DNA from: Bradyrhizobium sp.
Lineage (GTDB): Bacteria > Pseudomonadota > Alphaproteobacteria > Rhizobiales > Xanthobacteraceae
Length of the DNA: 64,000 nucleotides
NCBI RefSeq assembly: GCF_030654605.1
Contig: NZ_JAURXB010000023.1
Coordinates: 1-64,000 of the forward strand
Direction of reading: 5' to 3'
In this document: piece by piece, positions 42,815 to 51,210 of the stretch
Numbering within the stretch: the first letter of the stretch is position 1
How the letters are laid out: each line of letters opens with the position of its first letter
Position numbers and translations under genes: made by a program
The notes under the pieces: generated by a model
Told to the model about the DNA's origin: nothing
What the model saw: the letters and a program-made list of their open reading frames with translations, nothing else
Databases searched by the model: none

Positions 42815-43444
42815 ATGAGCACCGCGAGCGACGCCCGTTTCTGGGACCGGACTTCACGGAAGTACGCCGCTGCCAAGATTTCGGATCAAGCCGGGTATGA
42901 GCGCTCGCTGGAGCGGACCCTTGCCCTGCTGGGACCGGCCGACCGGGTGTTGGAATTGGGCTGCGGAACAGGGACAACGGCGCTGCGGCTTGCAGGCGGT
43001 GTGCAAAGCTATCTTGCGACGGATATCTCCGCTGAAATGATCGCGATTGCCGAAGAGAAACACGCCGCCCTTCCTGTCCCGGCGCTTGTCTTCCGCACCG
43101 CGACCGCAGAGGCGCTGGACGGGCAGTTTGATGCAGTTCTGGTGTTCAACTATCTCCATCTGGTCCGCGATTTGCCGGGCACGTTGAACCGCATCCACGC
43201 CCTGCTTGCAGCGGATGGCTTGTTCATCTCCAAGACACCCTGCCTCGGGGATATGAATCCAGTGATCCGGCTTGCCTTGTTGCCGGCGATGCGCGCGATC
43301 GGAAAGGCACCCTATGTCAGCGCCTTCCGGGCGGCGGAGTTGAGCCAGTCCATATCTGCCGCAGGCTTCGAAATCCTTGCCACGGAGAGCCACGCGACCA
43401 AGGGCAAAGACGCCCGTCCCTACATCGTGGCACGCAAACGATAG
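42815..43444 (+). CDS. Class I SAM-dependent methyltransferase
   Basis: 209 residues with AGGAG nine bases upstream of the ATG. Motif I is RVLELGCGTGTTALRLA, the acidic residue binding the SAM ribose is in YLATDISAEMIAIAEEK, and LVFNYLHLVRDL supplies the later motif. The segment KTPCLGDMNPVIRLALLPAM is the variable, substrate-facing part. Fold and cofactor are clear; the acceptor is unknown. It is convergent with the thioesterase gene (9 bases between stops). Confidence 0.9.
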   Translation: MSTASDARFWDRTSRKYAAAKISDQAGYERSLERTLALLGPADRVLELGCGTGTTALRLAGGVQSYLATDISAEMIAIAEEKHAALPVPALVFRTATAEALDGQFDAVLVFNYLHLVRDLPGTLNRIHALLAADGLFISKTPCLGDMNPVIRLALLPAMRAIGKAPYVSAFRAAELSQSISAAGFEILATESHATKGKDARPYIVARKR

Positions 43445-43453
43445 GTCCCGCCC

Positions 43454-43888
43454 TTAGGCCGAAATCGGCGGCTCGTCGCGCTGGATGACCTGCGGCTGGC
43501 CGTGATCGTCGATCGAGACATAGGTGAAATTGCCGTCGGTCACCAGGATCGACTGCATCTCCTTGCGCCGCAGTACCCAGGCTTCGAGGTGGACGGTGAT
43601 CGAGGTGCGGCCGATCCGGACCAGGTTGGCATGTACCGATACGAGATCGCCGACGTACACCGCTTTTCGGAAATTCATCGCCTCGATCGCGACCGTCACG
43701 GTGCGCGATTTCGCAACCTTGGACGCGAACACGCCGCCGCCGACATCCATCTGGCTGAGCAGCCAGCCGCCGAAGATATCGCCATTGGCATTGGTGTCGG
43801 CCGGCATCGCCAGCGTGCGGATGCAGAGATCGCCGCGCGGCTCGGTGTCCGCATTGAGCGGCGCATGACCGGCTTTGGAGTCGGTCAC
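43454..43888 (-). CDS. Acyl-CoA thioesterase, hotdog fold (YciA-like)
   Basis: 144 residues. TNANGDIFGGWLLSQMDVGGGVFA is the hotdog catalytic segment with the Asp/Asn of YciA-type enzymes, and NFRKAVYVGDLVSVHANLVRIGRTSI is the second family landmark. It hydrolyses acyl-CoA to free acid and CoA in the cytosol. The start overlaps the fadB stop by four bases, so it is the last gene of the beta-oxidation operon, perhaps relieving CoA trapping. Confidence 0.88.
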   Translation of the reverse strand: MTDSKAGHAPLNADTEPRGDLCIRTLAMPADTNANGDIFGGWLLSQMDVGGGVFASKVAKSRTVTVAIEAMNFRKAVYVGDLVSVHANLVRIGRTSITVHLEAWVLRRKEMQSILVTDGNFTYVSIDDHGQPQVIQRDEPPISA

Positions 43889-45981
43889 TTGAACGTTTCC
43901 CAGCCAGCGTCCGGCGCGAAGCGGTCGCCGAATTTATCCGCCAGCGCGTGCAGGGTCGACACCACGTTTTCGGGTCCGCGGGTGCGGGCGTAATTCAGCG
44001 GGCCGCCGCGGAACGGCGCATAGCCGGTGCCGAAGATCATGGCGCCGTCGACGGCGTCGGCATTGTCGACGATGCCTTCGCGCAACGCCGCGACGCAGAC
44101 ATTCGACATCGGCAGCACCAGCCGGTCGATCATTTCCTCCGTCGGCTCCGGCATCGAGGGCGACACCGCGCTCTTGTCGGCCTTGCCGTCCTTCCAGAGA
44201 TAAAATCCCTTGCCGGTCTTGCGGCCCAATTCGCCCTTGGCCACTTTCTCGCGCAGCCACGCTGGCGTCGGCGGCAGCTGATCGCCGAATTTCGAGCGCA
44301 ACATGTCGCCGACGGCAAGGCAGATATCGAGCCCCACCTGATCGGCCAGCTCAATCGGCCCCATCGGCATGCCGAATTTCACCGCCGCGGCATCGATCAC
44401 CGACTTGTCGATCTTCTGGTCCAGCATCACCATCGCCTCCAGCATGTAAGGCGTCAGCGCGCGGTTGACGAGGAAGCCCGGCGAACTCCTGACCGGCAGC
44501 GGCAGCCGGTCGATGGCGCCGACAAAGGCCAGCGCCGCCTTCAGCATCTCGGGATCGCTGCCGTCATGGCTGACGACCTCGACCAGTTGCAGCCGCGACA
44601 CCGGGTTGAAGAAGTGCAGGCCGACCAGCCGCTCCGGTTTTGTCAATGTGGTCCGCAGATCCTGCAGCGGAATGCTCGATGTGTTGGAGGCGAGGATGGC
44701 GCCCGGCTTCATCCGGGGCTCCAACGCAGCATAAATCTTCTGCTTCAGCTCGAGTTTCTCCGGCACCGCCTCGATGATCAGGTCGGCGTTGCGGACGCCC
44801 TCGCCGTCCATATCCGGGATCAGCCTGTCCAAGGCGTCGCGGATGTCGATGCGCTTGCGCAGGATCTTGCCGAACAGGTCCGATGCGCGCTTGATTGCAC
44901 CGGCGATCGGCTCCGGCTTCATGTCGGCCAGCGTGACGTGAAAACCCTGGCCGGCGCACCAGGCCGCGATGTCGCCGCCCATCGCGCCGGCGCCGATGAC
45001 GTGGACGTGCTCGATCCTGTTGCCGCCGCCGGCGAGCTTCTTCATCTGCTCGCGCAGGAAGAACACCCGGATCAGGTTTTGCGCCGACGGCGTCACCATC
45101 AGCTGGGCGAACGAAGTCTTTTCAGCCCGCAGCATCGCGAGCTTGTCGTCGCCATGCTGCTCCCAGAGATCGATCAACGCATAGGGCGCGGGATAATGTT
45201 CACGGGGGGCTGCCTTGCCGGCCTCGGCGCGCATGCGTTTGGCAAGCAAGCCCCTGACCGGACCGAGGTTAAGGATCGAGTTGAGCGGCCCCGGCTTGGC
45301 GCGCTTCAGGCGGCCGAACACTGCATCCCGCACGGCATTGCGGACGTGCCGCTCCTCTGCCACCGCGTCGACCAGCCCGAGCGATTTGGCCTTGCGGGCA
45401 TCGATGGTCTTGCCGGTCAGCATCAGGGTCATCGCCTGCATTGGATTGACCAGCCTGGTGAAGCGCGCGGTGCCGCCGAGGCCGGGATGCAGGCCGAGCA
45501 TTACTTCCGGAAAGCCAAAGCGCGCGCCCTCGATGGCGATGCGCGACTGGCAGGCCAGTGCCACCTCGAGGCCGCCGCCGAGGCAGAAACCGTGGATCAC
45601 CGCGACGGTCGGCATTTTGAGGCCTTCGAGGCGGTCGATCACGGTATGGGCGCGGCCGATGGCGACTTCGACCGGCCACGGATCGGTGGCGCCGCGGAAT
45701 TCGTTGACGTCGGCGCCAGCGATGAAGCCGGACGGCTTTGCGGAGCGGATGACGAGCCCGGTGGGACGCTGGGCTTCCAGTGCCGCCAGCACCGTCTCGA
45801 GTTCTTCGATCAAATCGGCCGACAGCGTGTTGGCGCTGGCGCCCTCGCGGTCGAACAACAGCCAGGCGATGCCGTCGGCATCGCGGGTCAGCTTGAAGTG
45901 GCGGTAGGGTCCGCCGGGCTCGGGCTTCGGCCCGAGCTCGAGCACGCGGTCGGCGAGAAGGTCCATGATCCTGCTATCCAT
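43885..45981 (-). CDS. fadB: Bifunctional enoyl-CoA hydratase / 3-hydroxyacyl-CoA dehydrogenase
   Basis: 698 residues from MDSRIMDLLADRVLEL, two bases after the thiolase stop. The N-terminal hydratase keeps both catalytic glutamates (GGGLEVALAC and FPEVMLGLHPGLGG). The dehydrogenase half starts with VIGAGAMGGDIAAW for NAD, and LASNTSSIPLQDL and VGLHFFNPVSRLQLVEVV hold the catalytic His region. It carries out hydration and oxidation of trans-2-enoyl-CoA. It is the third gene of the fadE-fadA-fadB-thioesterase operon. Confidence 0.95.
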   Translation of the reverse strand: MDSRIMDLLADRVLELGPKPEPGGPYRHFKLTRDADGIAWLLFDREGASANTLSADLIEELETVLAALEAQRPTGLVIRSAKPSGFIAGADVNEFRGATDPWPVEVAIGRAHTVIDRLEGLKMPTVAVIHGFCLGGGLEVALACQSRIAIEGARFGFPEVMLGLHPGLGGTARFTRLVNPMQAMTLMLTGKTIDARKAKSLGLVDAVAEERHVRNAVRDAVFGRLKRAKPGPLNSILNLGPVRGLLAKRMRAEAGKAAPREHYPAPYALIDLWEQHGDDKLAMLRAEKTSFAQLMVTPSAQNLIRVFFLREQMKKLAGGGNRIEHVHVIGAGAMGGDIAAWCAGQGFHVTLADMKPEPIAGAIKRASDLFGKILRKRIDIRDALDRLIPDMDGEGVRNADLIIEAVPEKLELKQKIYAALEPRMKPGAILASNTSSIPLQDLRTTLTKPERLVGLHFFNPVSRLQLVEVVSHDGSDPEMLKAALAFVGAIDRLPLPVRSSPGFLVNRALTPYMLEAMVMLDQKIDKSVIDAAAVKFGMPMGPIELADQVGLDICLAVGDMLRSKFGDQLPPTPAWLREKVAKGELGRKTGKGFYLWKDGKADKSAVSPSMPEPTEEMIDRLVLPMSNVCVAALREGIVDNADAVDGAMIFGTGYAPFRGGPLNYARTRGPENVVSTLHALADKFGDRFAPDAGWETFK

Positions 45982-45983
45982 GA

Positions 45984-47267
45984 TCACACCGTCTCGATCA
46001 GCATGGCGCCACCCAGCCCGCCACCGATGCATTCGGTGGCGATGCCGCGTTTGGTTCCCAGCCGCTTCATCGCATTGACGAGATGCAGCACGATGCGGTT
46101 GCCGCTGCAGCCGACGGGATGGCCAAGGCTGATGGCGCCGCCGTCGACATTCAGCCTGGCGTGGTCGATCGGCCCGGCAGCGCCGTCGAGGCCCAGAATC
46201 TCGCGGCAGAATTTTTCGTCGTTCCAGGCGGCGAGACAGCCCAGCACCTGCGTCGCGAACGCCTCGTTCAACTCCCAGGTCTCGATATCCCCGAGCGACA
46301 ATTTGTTGCGCTTCAGGAGTTCGTTCGACGAAAGCACCGGGCCGAGACCCATGATGGAGGGATCGAGCGCCGACCATTGGCTGTCGACAATCATCGCCTT
46401 CGGCGTCAGGCCGTGCTGCTTGACCGCCTCTTCGGAAGCCAGGATGACCCACGAAGCGCCATCGGTGATCTGCGAGGAATTGCCCGGCGTGACCTGGCCC
46501 CAGGGCCGCTCGAACACAGGCTTCAGGCTCGCCAGCTTTTCGGGTGTGGAATCCGGCCGCACGCCGTCGTCGTGGTCATAAAACTTGCCGTCGCGCGCGA
46601 AGGCGGTTTCGACCTCGCCCTTGAGCCAGCCTTGCGCCTGCGCGTTGGCGAGCCGCTTGTGGCTTTCGGCGGCATAAAAATCCGACTGCGCCCGGGTGAT
46701 GCCGAAGAGATAACCGACCTTTTCGGCGGTCTGTCCCATGTTGAGGTCGGTGATCGGATCGGTCAGCCCGCGCTCGAGGCCGATGATCGGCTTGAAATAG
46801 CTGGGGCGGGTTTTGGCAAGTGCGGCGAGCTTGGCGACAATGCCCTTGGCGCTGGCAAGGCCTGCGAACCAGCGCACACCCTGCTGCGGCCAGACCAGCG
46901 GCGCGTGGCTGAGGGCTTCGGCGCCGCCGGCCAGGATCAGGTCCGAATTGCCTTCGCGGATATAGCGGTAGGCCGTGTCGATCGACTGCATGCCGGAGCC
47001 GCAATTGATCTGCACCGTGAACGCCACCATGGCTTCGCCCATGCCGAGCCGCAGGGCGGCGACGCGGGCCGGGTTCATCTCGTCGGCAATGACATTGACG
47101 CAGCCGAGGATCACCTGGTCGAACGCCGTGGGGGCGAAGGGTTGCCGGGCCAGCAGCGGCCGGCCGCATTGCACGGCGAGATCGACCGGGGTAAACGGCC
47201 CCGGCCCGGAACGCGCCTTCAGGAACGGCGTCCGGCTGCCGTCGATAATGTAGACCGGTCGCGCCAT
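45984..47267 (-). CDS. fadA: Acetyl-CoA C-acyltransferase (thiolase)
   Basis: 427 residues. The acyl-enzyme Cys is C89 in QINCGSGMQSI, the His in GHPVGCSG and the second Cys in ECIGGGLGG, all as in thiolases; WELNEAFATQVL gives the NEAF motif. Length near 430 fits the FadI/HADHB-like branch. It releases acetyl-CoA from 3-ketoacyl-CoA. Its start overlaps the fadE stop by one base, and it lies two bases ahead of fadB, forming the FadAB pair. Confidence 0.94.
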   Translation of the reverse strand: MARPVYIIDGSRTPFLKARSGPGPFTPVDLAVQCGRPLLARQPFAPTAFDQVILGCVNVIADEMNPARVAALRLGMGEAMVAFTVQINCGSGMQSIDTAYRYIREGNSDLILAGGAEALSHAPLVWPQQGVRWFAGLASAKGIVAKLAALAKTRPSYFKPIIGLERGLTDPITDLNMGQTAEKVGYLFGITRAQSDFYAAESHKRLANAQAQGWLKGEVETAFARDGKFYDHDDGVRPDSTPEKLASLKPVFERPWGQVTPGNSSQITDGASWVILASEEAVKQHGLTPKAMIVDSQWSALDPSIMGLGPVLSSNELLKRNKLSLGDIETWELNEAFATQVLGCLAAWNDEKFCREILGLDGAAGPIDHARLNVDGGAISLGHPVGCSGNRIVLHLVNAMKRLGTKRGIATECIGGGLGGAMLIETV

Positions 47268-49534
47268 CAGCTTGCTGCCCGTTGTTCACCCAATTCCTGG
47301 AAGAACTGATGCACATCGGCGGGCTTCTTGTAAATCGGCGACAACGCCTCAGGCGCGAAGTCGTCGACCTCGATCACTTTTGCGACAGCTTCCCGGGCGG
47401 CGGCGAGCTTCTCGCCCTCGCTTTGGGTGATTACGCCGCGCTTGACCGCCTCCTTCCAGTCATGGAGGCGGGCCGCGCGCATGCTCTTGGCAATCTCTTC
47501 TGCGCCGGTCACCAGCAGGAACGCCTTCTCCAGACGCGCCACGCCGCCGTCGTCATCGACATGTGACAAATCCGCCGTCAGGCGGTCGCGCGCCGCCGAC
47601 GGCTCCAGCACCAGCTGGGCGCATTGGTGGACCACGCGGTCGGACGGCCCGAGCACGCGCACGCCGAACGGCTGGATCACGAACTTCAGAATAACAGCGA
47701 CGAAGCGGTTGGGCATATTGGCCAGAATTTCCGCAAAGCGGTTCTCGATGGTCTTGAAGCCGCTGGCCATGCACCATTCCAGCGCGGCGAAATCGGCCTG
47801 CTGGCGGCCCTCGTCCTGCCAGCGCTTCAGCGCGGCGGACAGCAGGTAGAGTTCGGAAAGAATATCGCCGAACCGCGCCGACAGCATTTCCTTGCGCTTC
47901 AGCGCGCCGCCGAGCGTGAGCAGCGCCATGTCGGCGCACAGGGCGAAGGCCGAGGAATAGCGCGACAGCTGCCGATAGAACCCGGTGGCCTCGCCGGCAT
48001 CCGGCGCCGGCGCAAACATCCCGCCGCTCCAGTTGGGGCCCCAGGCACGGAACAGCGTGGTCACGCTGTGGCCGATATGCTGCCAGAACGCCTTGTCGAA
48101 AGCATCGAGCCCTTTGGCGCGGTCGGCCTCGCCAAGCGCGTTCATCTCTTCCAGCAGATAGGGATGCGCGCGGATCGCACCCTGCCCGAACACGATCAGA
48201 TTGCGGGTCAGGATATTGGCGCCCTCCACGGTGATGCCGACCGGCACCGAGCGATAGAGGCTGCCCATGTAGTTCTGCGGGCCGTCGATCACGGCCTTGC
48301 CGCCATGGATGTCCATGGCGTCGTCGATCGCGATCCGCATCCTTTCGGTAGCATGCAGCTTCATGATGCCGGAAATCACCGCGGGATGGTGGCCCTGGTT
48401 GAGCGCCGCGCAGGTCAGCCGCCGCGCGGCGTCGAGCAGATAGGCGGTGCCGGCGATGCGCGCCAGCGGCTCCTCGATGCCTTCGAATTTTCCGATGGGC
48501 ACGTTGAACTGCTCGCGAATGCGGGCATAGGCGCCTGACGTGCGCGCGGCATAGGCCGCGCCCGCGGCGGACAATGACGGCAGCGAGATGCCGCGCCCGG
48601 CGGCTAGCGCCGTCATCAGCATTTTCCAGCCCTGGCCGAGGCGTTCTTGCCCGCCGATGATGTAGTCCATCGGGATGAAGACGTCATGTCCCTTGTTGGG
48701 GCCGTTCTGGAACACCTGCATCGACGGCAGATGGCGCCGGCCGATCTCCACGCCGGCCAGATCCGTCGGGATCAGCGCCACGGATATGCCGAGTTCTTCC
48801 TGCGAACCCACGAGGTGATCCGGATCGTAGGCCTTGAAGGCAAGGCCGAGCAGCGTCGCCACCGGGCCGAGCGTGATATAGCGCTTGTGCCAGTTGAGGC
48901 GGAGCCCAAGCACTTCCTTGCCGTCAAAATTGCCCTTGCAGATGATGCCGCTGTCGATCATCGACGCGGCGTCGGAGCCGGCTTCCGGGCTGGTCAGCCC
49001 GAAGCAGGGAATCTCGCTTCCGTCCGCGAGGCGCGGCAGCCATTTCTGCTGCTGGTCCCTGGTGCCGAAGCGCATCAGCAGTTCGCCGGGGCCCAGTGAA
49101 TTGGGCACCATCACGGTGACGGCGGCAGTGAGCGACCGCGACGAAAGCTTTCGCACCACTTCGGAATGCGCATAGGGCGAGAAGCCGAGCCCGCCATGCT
49201 CCTTCGGAATGATCATGCCGAAGAATTTTTCGCGCTTGATGAAGGCCCAGACCTCGGGCGGCAAATCCCGCCATTCCCAATTGATCTTCCAGTCGTCGAG
49301 CATGGCGCAGAGCGTATCGACCGGGCCGTTCAGGAACGCCTGCTCTTCCGGAGTCAGCGTCGCCGGCGCCATCGCCAGCAGTTTGGCCCAGTCCGGATTG
49401 CCGGTGAACAGGTCGGCATCCCACCAGACGTCGCCGGCCTCCAGCGCTTCGCGCTCGGTGTCGGACATCGCCGGCAGCACGCCGCGCGCCCAGGAGAAGA
49501 TCGGCTTGGTGAGGTAATCGCGGCGGAAGCTCAT
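47267..49534 (-). CDS. fadE: Acyl-CoA dehydrogenase, FadE type
   Basis: 755 residues, the large FadE class of about 750-815 residues with the DUF1974 C-terminal domain. The central ACAD fold shows CFGLTSPEAGSDAASM (FAD and substrate loop), VLGLRLNWHKRYITLGP and MDIHGGKAVIDGPQNYMG. It catalyses the first oxidation of acyl-CoA, passing electrons to ETF. It is first in a four-gene beta-oxidation operon. Upstream (49535-49720) no regulator site was recognised. Confidence 0.94.
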   Translation of the reverse strand: MSFRRDYLTKPIFSWARGVLPAMSDTEREALEAGDVWWDADLFTGNPDWAKLLAMAPATLTPEEQAFLNGPVDTLCAMLDDWKINWEWRDLPPEVWAFIKREKFFGMIIPKEHGGLGFSPYAHSEVVRKLSSRSLTAAVTVMVPNSLGPGELLMRFGTRDQQQKWLPRLADGSEIPCFGLTSPEAGSDAASMIDSGIICKGNFDGKEVLGLRLNWHKRYITLGPVATLLGLAFKAYDPDHLVGSQEELGISVALIPTDLAGVEIGRRHLPSMQVFQNGPNKGHDVFIPMDYIIGGQERLGQGWKMLMTALAAGRGISLPSLSAAGAAYAARTSGAYARIREQFNVPIGKFEGIEEPLARIAGTAYLLDAARRLTCAALNQGHHPAVISGIMKLHATERMRIAIDDAMDIHGGKAVIDGPQNYMGSLYRSVPVGITVEGANILTRNLIVFGQGAIRAHPYLLEEMNALGEADRAKGLDAFDKAFWQHIGHSVTTLFRAWGPNWSGGMFAPAPDAGEATGFYRQLSRYSSAFALCADMALLTLGGALKRKEMLSARFGDILSELYLLSAALKRWQDEGRQQADFAALEWCMASGFKTIENRFAEILANMPNRFVAVILKFVIQPFGVRVLGPSDRVVHQCAQLVLEPSAARDRLTADLSHVDDDGGVARLEKAFLLVTGAEEIAKSMRAARLHDWKEAVKRGVITQSEGEKLAAAREAVAKVIEVDDFAPEALSPIYKKPADVHQFFQELGEQRAAS

Positions 49535-49720
49535 GGCGGTGTCCTCATGGTCGGGGAACGGCGCGATGGTCGCGGCACCGTCTATGCCAAAAGACGGTTC
49601 ACCCTAGCGGAAAGCGGGGGGTTTCGGTGAACACTTCGCACTGAAATTGAGGCGAAATTGATCCAACAGATGATCCGGCGCACTGGTGCCTGATAACGGC
49701 CATGAGGCGCGTCGGTTCCT

Positions 49721-49769
49721 CTTATCCCTCCCGCCACGCGGCGAAGAGCCGCGCGGGGGGAGGGATAAG
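49721..49769. terminator. Long inverted repeat, likely terminator
   Basis: CTTATCCCTCCC at 49721-49732 is the exact complement of GGGAGGGATAAG at 49758-49769, with a GCGGC/GCCGC stem inside. It follows the flavin reductase stop (minus strand) by 19 bases. No T-run; it could also be another repeat copy. Confidence 0.55.
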
Positions 49770-49788
49770 GAAGAATCTCGCTACGCGA

Positions 49789-50421
49789 TCAATCCGGCCG
49801 CTTCATCTCGAACATGTTTTCCGGCTTGATCTCGAAATAGTCCCCCTGGCGGCCGGCGCGAACGATCGGGTGGGCGAGTGCTGTCTGGTAGACGCCGTCC
49901 TTGATGAAGGCCTTGTCGATGTGGACGGCGACGACCTCGCCGAGCGTGAGCCAGGCCTGCGCCTTCTTGCCGTCGGCGCCCTGCAGCTGGATGATTTGAG
50001 ACAATTTGCACTCGAACGAAACCGGGCTTTCCGCGACCCGCGGCACGTTGACGAGTTTGCCCGGCACCGCCGTGAGGCCTGCGACATTGAACTCGCTGAC
50101 GTCATGGGCGACATGCGCCGCGGTCGCGTTCATCTGCTGCGACAGGTCCATGGTGGCGAGGTTCCAGACGAACTCGCCGGTCTCTTGGATGTTCTGGACT
50201 GAGTCCTTCCACGAGGTCGAGGAAAAGCCGATGATCGGCGGATGATAGTTGAAGGCGTTGAAGAAGCTGTAGGGCGCGAGATTGACGTTGCCCTTGGCGT
50301 CCCGCGACGAGATCCAGCCGATCGGGCGCGGCGCGATGATGGCGTTGAACGGGTCGTGCTTGAGGCCGTGGCCGTGGGCCGGCTCGTAATAATGCAGGTC
50401 TTTCGGGGGTTTGGCGTCCAC
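49789..50421 (-). CDS. Flavin reductase family protein
   Basis: 210 residues from a GTG with AAGGA eight bases upstream; a TTG nine codons earlier overlaps that ribosome site and is less likely. IIAPRPIGWISSRDAKGNVNLAPYSFFNAFNYHPP is, in parts, the FMN-binding split-barrel signature. TGEFVWNLAT and HPIVRAGRQGDYFEI follow as in flavin reductase-like DIM6/NTAB proteins. It binds FMN and may reduce flavin for a partner or act on its own substrate; no partner oxygenase is nearby. Confidence 0.88.
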   Translation of the reverse strand: MDAKPPKDLHYYEPAHGHGLKHDPFNAIIAPRPIGWISSRDAKGNVNLAPYSFFNAFNYHPPIIGFSSTSWKDSVQNIQETGEFVWNLATMDLSQQMNATAAHVAHDVSEFNVAGLTAVPGKLVNVPRVAESPVSFECKLSQIIQLQGADGKKAQAWLTLGEVVAVHIDKAFIKDGVYQTALAHPIVRAGRQGDYFEIKPENMFEMKRPD

Positions 50422-50480
50422 GTTATTTTTCCTTCGTAGGTTCGGCAAAGCGAAGCGGGCCCACCCTAGAGAACTATCAA

Positions 50481-50568
50481 CGTCATTGCGAGGAGCGCTT
50501 GCGACGAAGCAATCCAGCTTCTTTCTTTGCGCTGCAGGATGGATTGCTTCGCTGCGCTCGCAATGACG
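50481..50568. repeat. Dispersed palindromic repeat, family A, copy 3
   Basis: CGTCATTGCGAGGAGCGCTT with GACGAAGCAATCC on the left pairs with GGATTGCTTCG and GCGCTCGCAATGACG on the right. It lies between the TetR stop and the flavin reductase start, both read on the minus strand. Confidence 0.85.
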
Positions 50569-50569
50569 A

Positions 50570-51181
50570 CTAGCGCGCCGCCTTACCGCGCGGCGCGAAG
50601 CCGGCGATGATGAAATCGATCATCTGGTCGAGCGTCGGGCTCGGCTTGTCGATGCATTGGGCGATCATCTGCGGATGGAAGAACCGCATCATCGCCATGC
50701 AGGTGCAGATCGCTGCCACCGGCACGTCGGCGACCTCGAATTCGCCCGAAGCGACGCCATGGCCGATGACGGAACCGATGATTTCGCCGATCAGCTGGAT
50801 ATGCGCGTTGCAGACCTCCCAGTTCTCCTCCATCGCGATCGCGACCATCTCGTGCAGCTTGGAATCGCCGACATAGCGCTCGCTGTTCATGTGATGAATG
50901 GTCGTCAGCAGTTCGCGCAGGCGGCCGACCGCCGGACCGGGCCGCGCCGCGATCGCCTGCGCCGCTTCCTCCACCTCGCCCATCAGCAGCCGCGCCACCG
51001 CCTGGTGGATCGCCTTTTTCGAATCGAAGAAGCGATAGACGTTGGCCGGACTCATCCGCAGCGCCTTGGCGATGTCGGCCACGGTGGTTTTCTGATAGCC
51101 TATTTGGCGAAACAAACGCTCCGCCACCACGAGAATCCGCTCCCGCGTATCGGGTTCGATATGGTCGGAAACCAGCGCCAT
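50570..51181 (-). CDS. TetR family regulator, likely of the RND efflux genes
   Basis: 203 residues from MALVSDHIEPDTRERIL. The helix-turn-helix is at about 13-60 (LFRQIGYQKTTVADIAKALRMSPANVYRFFDSK in part, a textbook TetR motif). The rest is the helical ligand domain (EENWEVCNAHIQLIGEIIG, FFHPQMIAQC). It lies 29 bases after the RND permease on the same strand, so it may be the third gene of the efflux operon and repress it through the palindrome at 55626-55651. The ligand is unknown. Confidence 0.88.
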   Translation of the reverse strand: MALVSDHIEPDTRERILVVAERLFRQIGYQKTTVADIAKALRMSPANVYRFFDSKKAIHQAVARLLMGEVEEAAQAIAARPGPAVGRLRELLTTIHHMNSERYVGDSKLHEMVAIAMEENWEVCNAHIQLIGEIIGSVIGHGVASGEFEVADVPVAAICTCMAMMRFFHPQMIAQCIDKPSPTLDQMIDFIIAGFAPRGKAAR

Positions 51182-51210
51182 GTCAGGACTCAATCCCACC
51201 CAATGTTCAA

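Noticed and set aside
43948..46581. Open frame of 877 codons on the plus strand opposite fadB/fadA
   Set aside because: His/Arg/Asp-rich low-complexity translation typical of antisense GC-rich DNA; fadB and fadA on the other strand are unambiguous.
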